Part shown: piece by piece, positions 24,231-36,488 of the stretch
How positions within the stretch are numbered: position 1 is the first letter of the stretch
Layout: each line of letters begins with the position of its first letter
Source: Cytidiella melzeri
Taxonomy: Eukaryota > Basidiomycota > Agaricomycetes > Polyporales > Irpicaceae
DNA: 64,000 nucleotides
Assembly (NCBI GenBank): GCA_022592445.1
Contig: JABYQR010000203.1
Location: forward strand, 1 to 64,000
Reading direction: 5' to 3'
Position numbers and translations under genes: made by a program
Notes under the pieces: generated by a model
What the model saw: only the letters and a program-made list of their open reading frames with translations
Told to the model about the DNA's origin: nothing
The model's database searches: none

Positions 24231-25220
24231 ATGTCTTACGGAAACCAGCAAAACGACTCCAACAGCTACTCCGACACGACGGGCGGTGGCGGTGGGAACA
24301 ACTTCCAGAACGACCCCAACAGTTTTTCGAACACGACGGGTGGTGGTGGAGGTAACAACTTCCAGAACGACCCCAACAGTTTTTCGAACACGACGGGTGG
24401 TGGTGGAGGTAACAACTTCCAGAACGACCCCAACAGCTTTTCGAACTCAACCGGTGGTGGCATGGGTGGCGGAGGAGGAGCAGGCAACTCTGGTGGGTTC
24501 TCAATGGCTGCACTGCACGTTGCATATATGCTCATGGAGAAACGCGCGTGACAGACAACTTCAACGACGACAACTACAACTCGAACAACCCACAGTCTGG
24601 TCTCCAGGGCGGCAACGTCCGCTCTGCGGGCTATGCCAGCAGCGGCTTCGGCCAGCAGGGGTCCGGTCAACAGGGACAGCAGGGCTTCGCTCAACAAGGA
24701 ACGCAAGGTCGTGATGACTATGGCGGTTTCACAAACGATTCGAACACCTCTAACGCATTCGGCACTGGAGGACGTGGTGGAAACACCTCGGACACGTTTG
24801 GCTCAGGGGGCAACACTACGGGTAGTGGTGGGGGTCAGGACTGGGATAACAACAACAGTAACAGTACTGGGCAGGACACCTATTCAGGTAACACCACCGA
24901 TTACAATACGCCTGGGACCGGCATGGGAGATGGTGGAGGCGGAAAGGCGTCGATGGGTGATCGTGTCAAGGGTAAGGCGGTTCCCGGCTACGAGTTGTGA
25001 TCGACGAAGCTGACGGTTGGGGATGCTTGTAGGTACCATGGAGAAAATGACGGGGAAGCTCACGGGAAACACTGGGATGGTTGAGCGCGGGCAGGAGCGC
25101 AAGGTATGTGTGGCTGTTGCTGGCGCGTGTGTGCTTATGTACTCATTCCGGGGATGGAATATGCAGCAGGGTGACTTTGACAGTAACAGCAACATCAACG
25201 ACAACGACAACAATTATTGA
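24231..25220 (+). CDS. Asn/Gly-rich hydrophilic protein with CsbD-like C-terminal motif
   Basis: Four exons (24231-24492, 24555-24971, 25033-25103, 25170-25220) give 266 residues, nearly all Gly, Asn, Ser, Thr, Asp and Gln, with one Trp and no Cys. Residues 23-79 are three copies of a 19-residue unit (NNFQNDPNSFSNTTGGGGG). Later parts are Gln/Gly-rich (FGQQGSGQQGQQGFAQQG) and Gly/Asp-rich. The segment spanning the third intron, KGTMEKMTGKLTGNTGMVER, resembles the CsbD-type stress-protein motif (residues about 226-249). Such proteins are disordered and often stress induced; a role as a hydrophilin is inference. Intron 2 removes a frame that would otherwise stop after GKAVPGYEL, and intron removal restores the CsbD-like motif, which supports the model. 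Confidence 0.7.
24297..24467 (+). repeat. three in-frame 57 bp coding repeats
   Basis: Units start at 24297, 24354 and 24411 with AACAACTTCCAGAACGACCC. They differ only by a few synonymous or conservative changes. Because 57 is divisible by three, unit gain or loss would keep the frame. Confidence 0.9.
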
Positions 25221-25780
25221 TTCTTGTTGTTATCAGGGAAAGAGTACGCACAGAATCGGTGAATTAAACTGTACACTATATTGTCTAGGGACTGTATCAC
25301 TAGTGCAAAGCAAACACTTCCTCTCGATTTCTTGTGTATGACGTTGTAAATCCCGCTCAGCGGAACTGATCAGCGAGCGAAGAAGAACCAGCCGTTCACC
25401 GGATGATCATTCTGGATGAGTAAGCAGAATGCTGGCGTTAGCACGACGCCACAAAGCTCTTGGCGCTTATGTCATGTTGGTGACATCTGTTTCTCCTGGC
25501 TGGCCATGGCAAGTCACTACCACCGCGTCGAAATACTCGAGCTTACACTCACCTTTCATGCATCTATTACATCGAGGTCTTTACATGTTTCCAACGCGAA
25601 AGAACCGCGCAAGAGGGAATGCACTCGTCCACTGATCGCGGCAACTTTCTAACACATATCCATCCGCCTGTCAGGAAGCTAATGTTCGAAGGACCCTAGC
25701 CGCTCGTGGCCAGGTTATAAAGCTCACCTTGCCACGGCCTAAGTACTCAAACCTCTCGAACTCTGACACCTTGACCAACT
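25221..25780. other. intergenic, promoter of family copy A
   Basis: No gene recognised. The last 100 bp before 25781 contain GGTTATAAAGCTCACC (25703 onward), a likely TATA element for the next gene. Confidence 0.4.
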
Positions 25781-27247
25781 ATGTTAACCTTGGCTGCATC
25801 GCCGGTTTTGAAGGACACTAGCGAGATCAAGCGTTTGATCCGCGCTGTAAGTCGACTCTTCCGTCTTGTCTGTTTCGCTGGAGCTTACTGTAACGTTAGC
25901 TTAGCTATGGATCCAGCGGCAGCTCCAGCAAGGAGCCTTTTCCGAGTTCGCCTCCACTTACGCCAACAAAGGAGAAGCGTCACCCGCTGCGAAAGTCGTA
26001 TAGCGTTAAGGACCGTTCGCGGAACTCTACCTTGCCATGGGCGATCTCAACGAAAGGCAGCTACAGTTTGAACCAGGAGGCTGGACACTCACGACCGTAC
26101 GCCTACGCTGCAGACTTCAACGCAGAGCTCCCTATGTCTGCCAAGGAGATGTACGTGCTCGCTGAGGGTGCTACTTGCGGCGACGGTGCAATCAACATTT
26201 ACGAGGATACACAAGACAATGCGCTGGGTGGTAGCAACGTGCTCGTTGACGTGAGAGTGTATTACGACAATCCGCAGGTTGTGAAGATGACCAAGGTCAA
26301 AACTGTGTGGGCGGCGGATGATGAGTGGGGTGTGAGGATACATGTAAGTTGCGGTTGTAATCTTCTCAGTGCTTCATTGTTGAAGAAAGATCATAGACTG
26401 AGGCTTCTTCCGACGTTTACGACCGCTACGTGAACATTAACGTCAGGATTCCTCGGTCGACGAGCTCCGGGCGGTTGAGGTTACCCGCGTTTCGGACGCA
26501 CCTGCCCAACTTTACACACACCGTCGGCGCACTGCAGGATGTCGTTGACTTTGATTCTATCACGCTGTCCTCTGCGGAGAAACCGATTATTGTGAAATCG
26601 TTGTCTGCGCGGCGGGTGCGTTTGCGGACGACTAACGCGTCGATCGAAGGACGCTTTGCGTCAGAGTCGCATATCAGCTTGCGCACAGCAAATGCACCCA
26701 TCAACGCAGATATTGTGCAGAATAACGACGGAGTGAATGCGAGCAACGTCGAGTTGATCACTAGCAATGCGTAAGTCGTTTCTCCTTCGTCTTGCCTAAC
26801 ATTTTGCTTATACGATCTCGTTGTGTCAATAGTGAGGTTATAGCAACGATAAACATTGCGTCTACCGCATCCAAATCTTCTTCACGATCGCAGCAGTACC
26901 GAATTTTGGCAAAAACCGCTGAGAAGCCCATCACTATCCGATGCCCTGTCGCACCCACGGATGCGAAATTGCAGTTCGAAGTACAGACGACGAACGCACC
27001 TGTTACGGTGCATCTGCCAAGCACGTACGTGGGCCGGTTTGAGTTGCATTCGACACCATTGAAGCCGGTGGTGACTCGTAGTGAGGGCGTTGGAGAGGGG
27101 ATGGCGGGACGGGTTGTCGTACACGAGCGCGAGAGGAGGGGGCTTGTGGCGGGTTATGTCGCATGGGATGGTAGGCAAGTAGCTGAAAACACTAGAGGTG
27201 ATGTTACTGTGAGGACGTCGAACGCTGAAGTATGCGTGTTCGTTTGA
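25781..27247 (+). CDS. unknown fungal family protein, copy A (DUF7330-like)
   Basis: Four exons (25781-25846, 25900-26343, 26403-26770, 26833-27247) give 430 residues. It pairs with copy B (36489-37971). A proline/serine-rich, basic start (SSSKEPFPSSPPLTPTKEKR) leads into AYAADFNAELPMSAKEMYVL and GAINIYEDTQDN, then INVRIPRSTSSGRLRLPAFR and a run of short beta-like repeats (VRLRTTNASIEGRF, ISLRTANAPINADI, FEVQTTNAPVTVHLP, VTVRTSNAEVCVFV). The repeated xLRTxNAxI motif suggests a right-handed beta-solenoid like that of DUF4097-type adhesin folds. The name DUF7330 is my recollection of a basidiomycete family with the NIYEDxxDN motif and needs checking. No signal peptide. Compared with B it lacks one intron and has a longer N-terminal linker. 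Confidence 0.75.
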
Positions 27248-28508
27248 CTGAGTGTATTGACGCGTACGAATTGTTTTTTTTTCATGGTCGTGGCATAGCA
27301 TTGGTCGATAAGTCCGGTATTCAATAAATGCGAGTTGTTGAACGTTAATTTAACACGCAGCCAATAACGTATAGTTGAACTCATACCCCTCATACCCCAT
27401 AACCCCTCAAAATTTATATGTTCTTAGCTGGACCAATTGGGTTCGCAGAGAAATCGAGTTGAAACCCCTCATACACCTCGACTTGTGAAAAATCCTATCC
27501 CGCGCGTGACGATGGCAGCCATGAAACAGGGAGACAGCCTTAGACTCTTGTGTGACACAGCTGGGACAGGCCGTTAGTATGGCTGCTCCCCCCACGTTGC
27601 CAACACGGTATGTTGCGCCCTCGAAAGCGGCAGTCATGATATATAATACACTGGCCAGTATTCTAGGCGTCAGACAGACGGTACCGTACTCTCACTTCAA
27701 TGTTGACCTGTCACCTGTGGGTCAGAGTTCAGATCTCTCACATCAAGCCTGAGTGCAGGAACTATGCACATAGCACTAGCATCGCAGCAACACCATACAT
27801 ATATGAATATGGGCACCAACGCACTGGCAAGGAGGTGAGCACTGCATGCACAATACTCCTCTCGAGCTTTTCTGACCATTTACTGTTACAAATTGTCTTC
27901 GCAACCAACTATTTTCATTTCTTAATCATAATAGTAGCTAGCTATTTATCTGCCTTTGCATTGATGATCCAACTAGTCTTTCCCCCATCACTCCTTGTTT
28001 CTTGTCACCTCTGTTGTACACACACTCTCATCATTGGTTCCCTTCTTGTTTCCGCTGCTGCTTTGAACCTAACTCCAATGGGTTACCATTGCCTCAGCTC
28101 CACCCTTGGCCCTTCCATAACTCTATTACCATTCCATCATGTCCAACCCTGCCTATCTCCTGTTTTGTGTCTAACCCCAGACTCCTACCCAGTTGTCTTT
28201 GATTGGGAGAGTAGAAGATATGCTGGGTCTCAAGGGGTATTTGGTTTTGTTTTGTCTCATACTAGTTTAGGAAATCAATCAATCTTACACATGCTGATTC
28301 TCAACCTTAATTCTACTTCCCTCCCTCCGACAACTGGCTTCTAACAACTGTAAACAAAGATAGCTGCCTTGGCCAGCACAGTTGGAATTATAAGTAAAAT
28401 GTTAGCGCAAAAAAAAACTATAGCACTGAGAATATTCACAGTTAGATATATTGGGATCCTGATTGTACTGTGGTACAATCTTACAGTGCACCGAGTTGAT
28501 AGCATTGT
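27248..28508. other. intergenic, becoming AT-rich
   Basis: No gene recognised. Composition changes here from about 50% GC in the gene-rich part to a more AT-rich stretch that continues to 35 kb. Plus-strand frames near 27700-28340 have long hydrophobic runs typical of T-rich noncoding DNA. Confidence 0.4.
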
Positions 28509-29205
28509 TGTCACAGATTTTAAATGTTTCTATAAGACTTGCCTTACCAGGCAACGGTATTATGGAGAATATTTAAGCACTTATCTGGCGCTTATCCAGC
28601 GCTTATCCGGCGTCTATTTAGGCGCTTATCCAGCGCTTTTATCTGGCGCTTATCAGGCACTTATTCCGGCGCTTATTCTCAGTGCCTATCAATTGATGCG
28701 CTGATGCGCCTCCTGTCTCTGATGCGCTGATGCGCTCCTTTCCTTATCTGTGTATCACATGATAGAACTCTCTGGAACCTTGTAGAACATGCTGGAACTA
28801 TGATGTCATAGTTCTTAGAACCTTCTGGAAAAGTCTAGCCTTGTCTTAGAACAAGCTAGAACAAGTCTAGCCTTGGAACTGGGTCATGGGGTCAGGTCAT
28901 GGGGACAATTGCTATTGGTTAATTATTGAAGTGGCACCACTAGGGCATAGGGCATGCTTAGTAAGGTAGATTACTTTGCTTACTCATGTAGATATTAGGG
29001 GTCTTAGGGTAGTACCTGGGGTCCTCCCCTTCATGTATATATAGAGGCACTCCTGAGGGCATATCCCCTCAGTCTTATTCACTCTGTTGATCAAGGACTA
29101 CTTTGTACTCCCCAGTACACACTCTCACCAACACTCTACTCTCTATCTCACTATCTCCCCCTCAAGTTTATCAACTATCTGGTGAGTGTAACCTTAACTG
29201 TTACA
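28509..29205 (+). repeat. solo LTR with intact target-site duplication
   Basis: A 697 bp stretch begins TGTCACAGATTTT and ends AACTGTTACA. It is flanked on both sides by the 5 bp ATTGT (28504-28508 and 29206-29210). It has a TATA box (TATATATAG, 29036-29043) and a short transcribed-leader-like end, as in a retrotransposon promoter. A related copy sits at 42664-43413. No internal retrotransposon region is attached, so this is what remains after LTR-LTR recombination. The LTR also contains about eight copies of an 11 bp GCGCTTATCC-like motif at 28580-28680 and a three-unit heat-shock element (28817-28831). Confidence 0.85.
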
Positions 29206-29229
29206 ATTGTGTACCGTGCACACACCATC

Positions 29230-30257
29230 ATGTACACACTCTTTGAAGAGATCACACACCTACTGTCCTCCCACAACCTCAGTATATCAAGATTGATACT
29301 GGGTGCCTTATCTCTAGAGGCCTCATACCACCCGTTAGAACAAGATCTACTTGCTTCATGGAAGGATCTGTTATCAGCTCTCATGCAAAACTCACAAACC
29401 TCTTACAATGCGAGCTGCTGCATTTATTGCAAAGACACAGAGATAATAGACAAGGAGATAGATGATCTTGCATCTCATGACGGAGGGTGGCATTTCATTG
29501 CAGGACATGCCAAGCTGTATCAGCTGCAAGAGTCTGATCTTGTGGATATGGCTCAAGAGATGTGAGTAACAGCACCACATCTATGGGCCATGTTGGATGT
29601 GATGTTGAGGGGGGGGGGGGGGCACAGGAGGGTCTGATCAGGATGAGGAGACAGATAATGAGCTATACAAGCTGACCAGAAATCATCTCGATGATGCACA
29701 GGCTACCAATGGTAGTAAGAAGTGGAAAAAATCACCACAAACTTGGTAAAGCAGCAACAGGCAGCTACTCTGAGTGTACATGTTTATTTGATACAGCTTG
29801 TTTTACCCCTACGTGATCTTATGGCCTACTGAAGAAAAAGGTCATAGTCAGCAGTATAAATATGCAAGGGTGCAATCAAAACTCTGCTTGGTTACAGAGT
29901 ATGTGCGAGATATTTTTACATGCCATACCCCCCCCCCCCAAGAAACTCATTGACTCACTTGCTCATATGGGAATCTCCATTCTGCAACCCACCATGAACC
30001 AATTGCTAAATTCACTTGGAAAACACATCCTCGCAGATGCACAAAAGCTGGCAGCAACTTTCATTGCAGCGTATGCATACAATAACCTAAATATTGAGTT
30101 CAAACCGTCAGTGCCAGCAATCAAGAGAGCAGGTGAAAAATTGAAGCACTTCACTACATCAATAATATTTCCCCTTCTGCATGGTGCAACTGCAGACAAC
30201 CTTTGCTGCTTGCAATACCTAGGGGAACAATCAAATATGAATATCCATACACCATGA
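29230..30257 (+). pseudogene. DUF6589-like gene relic
   Basis: Two separated frames resemble one another's expected neighbours in a protein family common in Agaricomycetes and tentatively DUF6589. Positions 29230-29565 encode an N-terminal helical part (LFEEITHLLSSHNLSISRLI, later WKDLLSALMQNSQTS). Positions 29862-30257 encode KKLIDSLAHMGISILQPTMN and AAYAYNNLNIEFKPSVPAI, ending LLHGATADNLCCLQYL. The part between has stops and a 14 bp G-run (29607 onward), and a C-run sits at 29931. The conserved central and C-terminal parts of the family are missing. This points to a truncated transposon-associated gene. Copy-number and domain assignment are from memory. Confidence 0.5.
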
Positions 30258-33200
30258 TAATTAATTCCACCAAAGTCTACCTGAATTGAGTTGATGCATA
30301 TTCATCCCAATACAGCACTTGTTGACAAGAGCAAGATAATGGTCTGTTAAGACACTAACACACCCCCTGGACACGGAGGGACCAGTCACAAACACACCAG
30401 GCCTCGAGGGAGGTGATCACGTGTGTGGGTAGTAACAGGGGTGGAGTTGCTATGTGATGCAAGTGGGTCCAAGAGTCCTGAGCTGCACCTGAACACAAAC
30501 AAGAGGTTATGCAATGCGGCAAGAAGCAACAAGATGCAACGAGATGCGGTGCAGAGCAATGAGGCACGAGGAGTGCAAGTGGTAGGTGGGAGCCACACAA
30601 CAACTAGGGGCAAAAGGAGGGGATTGGGTATGTAAGGAAGTGCAAGAAACAACAGTGATGCACACCGAGGAATTTACAAGGTATGAGGTAAAGAACCCAA
30701 GAGGGTAATGGTGGGGGAAGCTCAAAGTTTGAGTGAAACAATGGCAAAAGGTTGTGAGGGATGAGAGGAAAGGAGAGAACACAGTGAATTGCAGTTGCCA
30801 AGTGAAAGAGAAATGTGGTTTTAAAACACAAGGCAGTGAAAGAAGCACAATATAAATACAGTGGCCAAGAGAAGGTAAACAATGGCCTGAAAAGAGGATG
30901 CTGTGGAGAGGAACACAACACAGTGAAATAACGCAGTAGAATAAATGCAGTGAAGAACACAAGAGGGCTCGAGAACGCAACATGTATGAGATATATGCAC
31001 TACAAGTAGGCTTGATACGCGAGATGCAAGGAGCAAGGAGGCTCAAGATGTGAGATGCAAGGTCTGCAAAGGCAAACTTGAAGGGGGAAACACAGGGGGT
31101 GACGTACTCTCAGCTACTCAAGGTACAAACATGCTGTCTCTAAATACTACTGCAAAAAAGTCCATATCAAACTCAAGGTCCGTGTGAGAGCGAGGTAGTG
31201 AGAGAGGGCAGTGTGAGATGAAACAGGGGGCAAACATGAAACCCGTCACAAGAACAAGGAGTACACTGCTTCTTGTGCAGCTAAACCACAAGCATTGAAT
31301 CAAACAAAGGCTTGGTCACTCAAAGCCACACAAAAGAGAAGGAGGCAGTGCAATGGAAACAAATCCTGGTAGTGACAAGCTCGAGGGGACTGATGAAGAG
31401 AGAGAGAGGCTGCTTGAGGTTCCCCTATCCATGAGAAGAGCTGTGGGAGTCAAGGGAGCAAGTGAGCAAGGAGGCTGCAAGGAAGCCAAGAGTGGCAAGG
31501 GAAAGTGCCAATGTGCTCGAGGCTGCCCAACACCCGCAAGAGACATAGACAAGAACTTGCACGAGAACTCATCCCATAACTTGAGGAGGAGCACAAGCTC
31601 AAGTGCCAAAAGGGCTGAGCCACAGACAAGCTTGAGATGCAAGCTGTATAAACAAGCTCGAGACGCAGGCTGTAGAACCAGCTCTGGCACAATCCTCGAG
31701 ACATCTTGCAAGAGTTCTCGAATGACAATGAGCTCTGCTTGTTCACAAGAAGGGGTCCTCGTTTGAGCTTGTTGCATGTCCAGCGCTTTCCAAGTGTATC
31801 ACCAAGGGGCATGGATTATGATAGATTTGACTGTAGTATGATGTCAGTGATGTGATATAATTTCACTCCCTAGTTTGTGCTAGATACTTTCAAGGGGCTT
31901 TGCAGTTCTTTGACTGGCCCCTGTGAAAAGCGTTGCCAGAAAATATTTTGCACAGAGTTCCTGTCACACACAACAGATAAGCTTCAGCACATGAGCTAAC
32001 ACTGTTGCAACTACCACTGCAAAAAAACCACAAAAACAGTGCTATCCTTGCACATCAGCAACCACCCTTCCAGAAGTCAAGCCTCAGCACACCTCCATTC
32101 TTTCATTGCGTCAGTGCTGGTTGGTAAGTATGCCATGCCTGTGCTATATGTGCCTTAGGTCACTGTACTGAGATTGTCTTTCCCAGCTGGCTTGTACCCT
32201 AGCACACCTCCATTTTTCCAGAAATTTTGATTGCTTCAGTACAGGTTGGTACATTGTTATTTGTGTTGCATTGGTTTTGGGTCTCTGTACTGAAACTGTA
32301 TTGACTGTTAGCTGTCCCACTGTCCTCTCCAACCACCACACCTTGACATTCAAACTGTGGTCATGCGGTTCTCAATCTCTCTCATCTTGTTTTTCACCAT
32401 TGTCCCCAGCACATTCCATATAGTGACTGTGTCTGCCATCCCATACAGCAGTACAGGACTGAGCTATTCAATTCTTTCTGGCAACTCCAAGTTTCCCAAC
32501 AAATTGGAGAGACAGCTCCTAGACACAAGCAACTCTCTGCATGTCCTTTGAGGAAGTGTTGTCACCAAAGAGACAGTACCTACATCCAAAAGGAGGAAGA
32601 CAAGTTCATCCGTAGCCTAAAATCAAGTGGGCAGGTTGAAATTAATCAAACTGATATGATTGGTTCAAGAGACATAAAAAGCAGAAAACAGGCTCCAAAC
32701 CACACAACACTGCTGCTGCATAACCAGAAGAGCAAGGCTTGTGGCAGGTCTATTACACAGGGAGGAAGGGTGTCATGAGACTGCTAAGTGTAGATGCATA
32801 CTGGTGGCAAGATGGTAACTCTGAATGAGGTTGATGAAGGGTAGAAGAGTCTACTGCAGACATAAGGAAGGCAGAAAGGTTGACAGACAATCATTGGATG
32901 CTGCGAAGACAGTCAAGCAACAGATAAAGGACACAGGAGGTATACACATGCAGGCTGTTGTATGCCCTACTAGTAGGCAGGTAGCAGGGCAGGATGAATG
33001 CGTTGAGTATTTGCATGCTAAAGTAGCTATTGCTGCTTTGTTGAAAAAATGTGATAAAAAGTTTTGTCCATTTATCTGGTTGCAACAATCCCACATATAA
33101 TTATTTTGAGGTACAATGGGTGAGCTCCACAACATGGACCAAATCCAGTTACAGGTTTAAGGAGGCCACTTCTCAGGTTGGTGGACATTCAGTCAAAAGT

Positions 33201-35164
33201 TGTGACATTGATGACAGAGTGCTTGGTGACAGTGATCATGCATTTGTCATGCACTTTACCATGTCCCAGGTAGACTGATCTCATGCAGAGCTTCAATCAG
33301 TACATTCCAAAGCTTTGTTCTGTTGCAAGGGATTTTGTGAGCACACACGAGCAATAGCGAGTAAAGTGGATAATAAAATATTAGACGAGTTTACATGGGT
33401 TTATATATATTTTCAGTAAATGTGAAAAGTATTATTACAGTGAAGAAGAAACAGAAGTGATGACATAGTAAGGTGGGTACTCAGAGAGTGTGTGGAGGGT
33501 AGTACATACAGAAATGAAATGAGAACAAGACAGATAACCCAGACAGTATGAGAGAATAAAGGAACCTAGCAGGCCACAGAATGAATGGATCGGAACGCTT
33601 GAGTATTGGTAGTATTGGCGGGTCGGAACACCTTGAAGAACAACACTTTGCAAATTTGTGAAGTAAGATCCTTGTTCCACGTAAGGACTTACACATTCAG
33701 GATGGTACGAGCAGGCAGACTTGAGTGCAGTGCAATCAGCAGGGTTCAGCAAGCATTGAGTGTGTACTTTTCCCCAACCCTCACCTTTTCAAGGTTTTCA
33801 AGCACCGGAGTAGAGATACACTGTAGAATCTGGCTGTCAGTGTTGCAACCAGTTATTCTTTGCTGGTTCTACAACAGACAGCCAGGAACTAGCCAGCTAA
33901 GACTACTCCGTGCCACCAGGCTTGTAAGCAACAAGGATCCAACATTTCCAAGGAATTGAGACTTGCCTTGGTTGATTCATCAGGCAATTGAACTTCAATC
34001 AAGGCTTATATACTGGGTCTAAATATATATGGGTATGCTAATATGGTGCTAAGGAAGTTTTGAAAATGGCAAATATTTTCCACCAATGGCTGACCACCAC
34101 AGACTGCGCTCTCTCCTCCACCTTCATGTCAATTGCATACACAACAAACTCAAATAATGCCTACCAGGAGGTTTTACCACTCCGGCACTTGTGTGCCACT
34201 TAGTCCTGCTGTATTTTAGACATCAGGACTCCAGAGCACTGCAAAATGGCACAGATATGCATGCAGTCAGAGACTCAGAGCCTACTGGGGAGGTACAGGG
34301 GAAAACACCCTGCTGGGTCCACAGGCAGAGCCCTTGGTTTCTGCAGCAGACACTGCCAAGTTGCAGCCCATGTTTTTCCTACAGTAGTTCCATGTCTTAC
34401 AATGAGATGAATTTCCACCTATGAATGTATGAAAATTTTCTAGTAGAAAACTTGACCAGACTCTATTCATAAATGGATCCAAATTGCACTCTGTACTTCC
34501 AATTTGCACACACTTGAGGATCTTGTACATCATTACGATCAAGGCTGGCATTGGCACAAAAAAACTTGGTCAAGACCACAGTGAGTAGAGAATGCATTTT
34601 CTAGAGACTAGAATGTCCAGTCGTAGCACAGTTTTGCCTCAGGGAAGCTTCAGTCATGTAGACAATAGCAGGACTCTGCTTTGTACTCATAGGACTTGTC
34701 AGTGCAGCTTCAGCTGTACAAGGACATCAAGAGTTGTGTAGACACCATGGACTTCACCATTAGTGTCGAGCCTTTGCAGTTCCTTGGAAGACTAAACTGG
34801 GACAAGCAACGAGGAAATGTCAAGGTAGGTATTGAACATCAGCTTACAATGCAGGCATTTTGATCTGTGAATTTTGTGCCGTCAACAAAAGCTCCTATTG
34901 TATTTCCGGTGAGTCTTTATGCATTAACAAGTTCCAAAAATGCTCAACTCGTAGCACAAATTCAAGTCTGTCAGTGAGGAGTGGACAGGCAGCCCCATCA
35001 TTTGCCATCCGCGGAGAGTAGTAGTTTAGGAGTGTGATGTGTATACCTGGAAAGGTTTGGGAGATTGGTTAGTGTGAAGGGTTAGTGAAAACTGTATCTG
35101 AGAAAGGACCAGTTGCACTCTGCGTGATTGGTACTCTCAGCGGATACCTTGGGTAGGAACATGG
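30258..35164. other. long non-coding stretch, nothing recognisable
   Basis: Almost 5 kb without a convincing gene. Positions 30360-31760 are purine-rich on the plus strand with many GCAAG, CTCGAG and GAGCAA words, as in degraded repeats. A 62-codon frame at 32363 starts with a signal-like hydrophobic stretch but has no other support. TA-rich bits such as TTTATATATATTTT (33402) occur. This is likely old transposon debris plus unrecognised sequence. Confidence 0.35.
32085..32305. repeat. imperfect tandem duplication of about 115 bp
   Basis: Two neighbouring copies share AGCACACCTCCAT, then a CAGT(G/A)C(T/A)GGTTGGTA motif, then TCTGTACTGA(G/A)A(T/C)TG-like ends (first copy about 32085-32190, second about 32197-32305). 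They are well diverged. Confidence 0.5.
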
Positions 35165-35960
35165 GCTGTCATACCTTTGCACCAACGTCAAATTGCTGTC
35201 CTGTCAGTTTGTCTGTCACTCGTGCACCTTACAGTTTCCCAATCCTTGGAGTATCCTCAAAATTCCGTAACTTCGACTTACTTTGCAATCGTCGCGCCTT
35301 GCTGAACAGCAGTCTTGGCGAGAGCCATATTCATTCGCGTGGCGTTGTGTTGCCCTTAAATATCACGATCAGAGAGGAACATCATGTGACAAACATCGAT
35401 GCTAACCGTGGTGATAAGCCATAGCACCAGCGCGGCCCTCTTGCGTAAGTATAGGGAAAGCCATGAGAGCTTTGTCCTTGCTCATGAGCTGGTGTGCCTC
35501 TATGTTCTCTTTGTCCGCCAGTATATCGTACATTTTGCATCCTGACCAGTAATACGGCACCTGCCAGCACCTGCGGTTCGTTACCATCGGGGTCAAAGCA
35601 AGTGAAGCGCAAGTTTACTTGTAGAAGGAGCATAATCGGCAGGGGTGCAGCCTGCAAAAACATTCGACGCTCGTTAGAGGCTCGCGAACCAGCCTGTATT
35701 GCTCGTAGTCGAGATCTATGACAGCCTTTTGCAGCTACCTTACTCCTCCGTGAACCTCGTGGACTACTAGTAGGTGACATAGAACAGTGAAGACGAGACT
35801 GATGGATAAAGAAGCAAGCCTCACCTGAGCTGAAATCCGACCTCTCGACCAGAGCAACCTTCAGTCCTCTGCTGGCAGCATCAATCGCTACGCCAGCTCT
35901 GGTAACACCTCCGCTGACGATAACGAGGTCAAACTCCTGTGTAAGTATTGCCGTCTGTCT
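35165..35960 (-). pseudogene. FAD-dependent glycerol-3-phosphate dehydrogenase relic (GUT2-like)
   Basis: On the minus strand several fragments in shifting frames match the conserved course of mitochondrial GUT2. [20 protein letters not shown] and [15 protein letters not shown] (the Rossmann start, with the usual GGGATGAG altered) come first. Next is VHGGVR, then an in-frame TAG where Tyr is expected, then [18 protein letters not shown]. After that come [70 protein letters not shown] and ARVTDKLTGQQFDVGAK. Frameshifts, stops and a lost end show it is dead. Introns may persist near 35820 and 35180. It is a partial extra copy; the functional gene must lie elsewhere. Confidence 0.8.
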
Positions 35961-36488
35961 TCCCCGACTCGTTCAGTTCCTCGCATCGATATTCACGAAG
36001 GAAGAGTCCAGGAGGCGGTGGTCTACTGGATTCCTTAGTCCACGGATGATGGGTAGGACTAGACTGCAGATACCAGTACCCCTCGCCGCGAGAGCAGGGC
36101 CCTGACGTCCACTGGAAACGTGAAGAGGGACCAGAGCTGAGGAGGGTAGTCGAGCACGCTGGTCACCCATTCGGAGCTGAGCATAGTGGACGATGTAGAT
36201 TTGTAAGTGAGCACTGCTTATCAGCCGATGTCGGATCAAGTTTTCGGAGATGAGACGGGCGCTCGGCTCCTCTCGGAGATGAACGACGCGACCGAGGAGG
36301 AACGCAAATCCGAACGCCCGCGGTTCATCTGGCCAACATCGTCAATTCTGCTAACTCAGCGGCCACTGATCTTACCGACTGCCAACGTCATCTCTACTCG
36401 TCCGAGTACCTATAAATGTCTCCCCTCTTCTCTCCGATGTTCAAACAAATATCCTCCTTTCACTTTTACCCCTCACCAGCCTCGAGAG
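35961..36488. other. upstream region of family copy B
   Basis: No gene. A TATA-like CTATAAATG sits near 36411, about 75 bp upstream of the copy B start, and is followed by a pyrimidine-rich leader. Confidence 0.4.

Noticed and set aside
27700..28344. 214-codon hydrophobic frame as a membrane protein
   Set aside because: The hydrophobicity comes from T-rich composition. The frame has no conserved motifs and ends before a transposon-rich zone.
29600..29945. Long G-run and C-run as telomeric or origin sequence
   Set aside because: They are single homopolymer tracts inside a decayed gene, without repeat units of a telomere.
32363..32551. Short frame with a signal-peptide-like start as a secreted protein
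   Set aside because: The hydrophobic start is common in T-rich noncoding DNA. There is no supporting intron, cysteine pattern or similarity.
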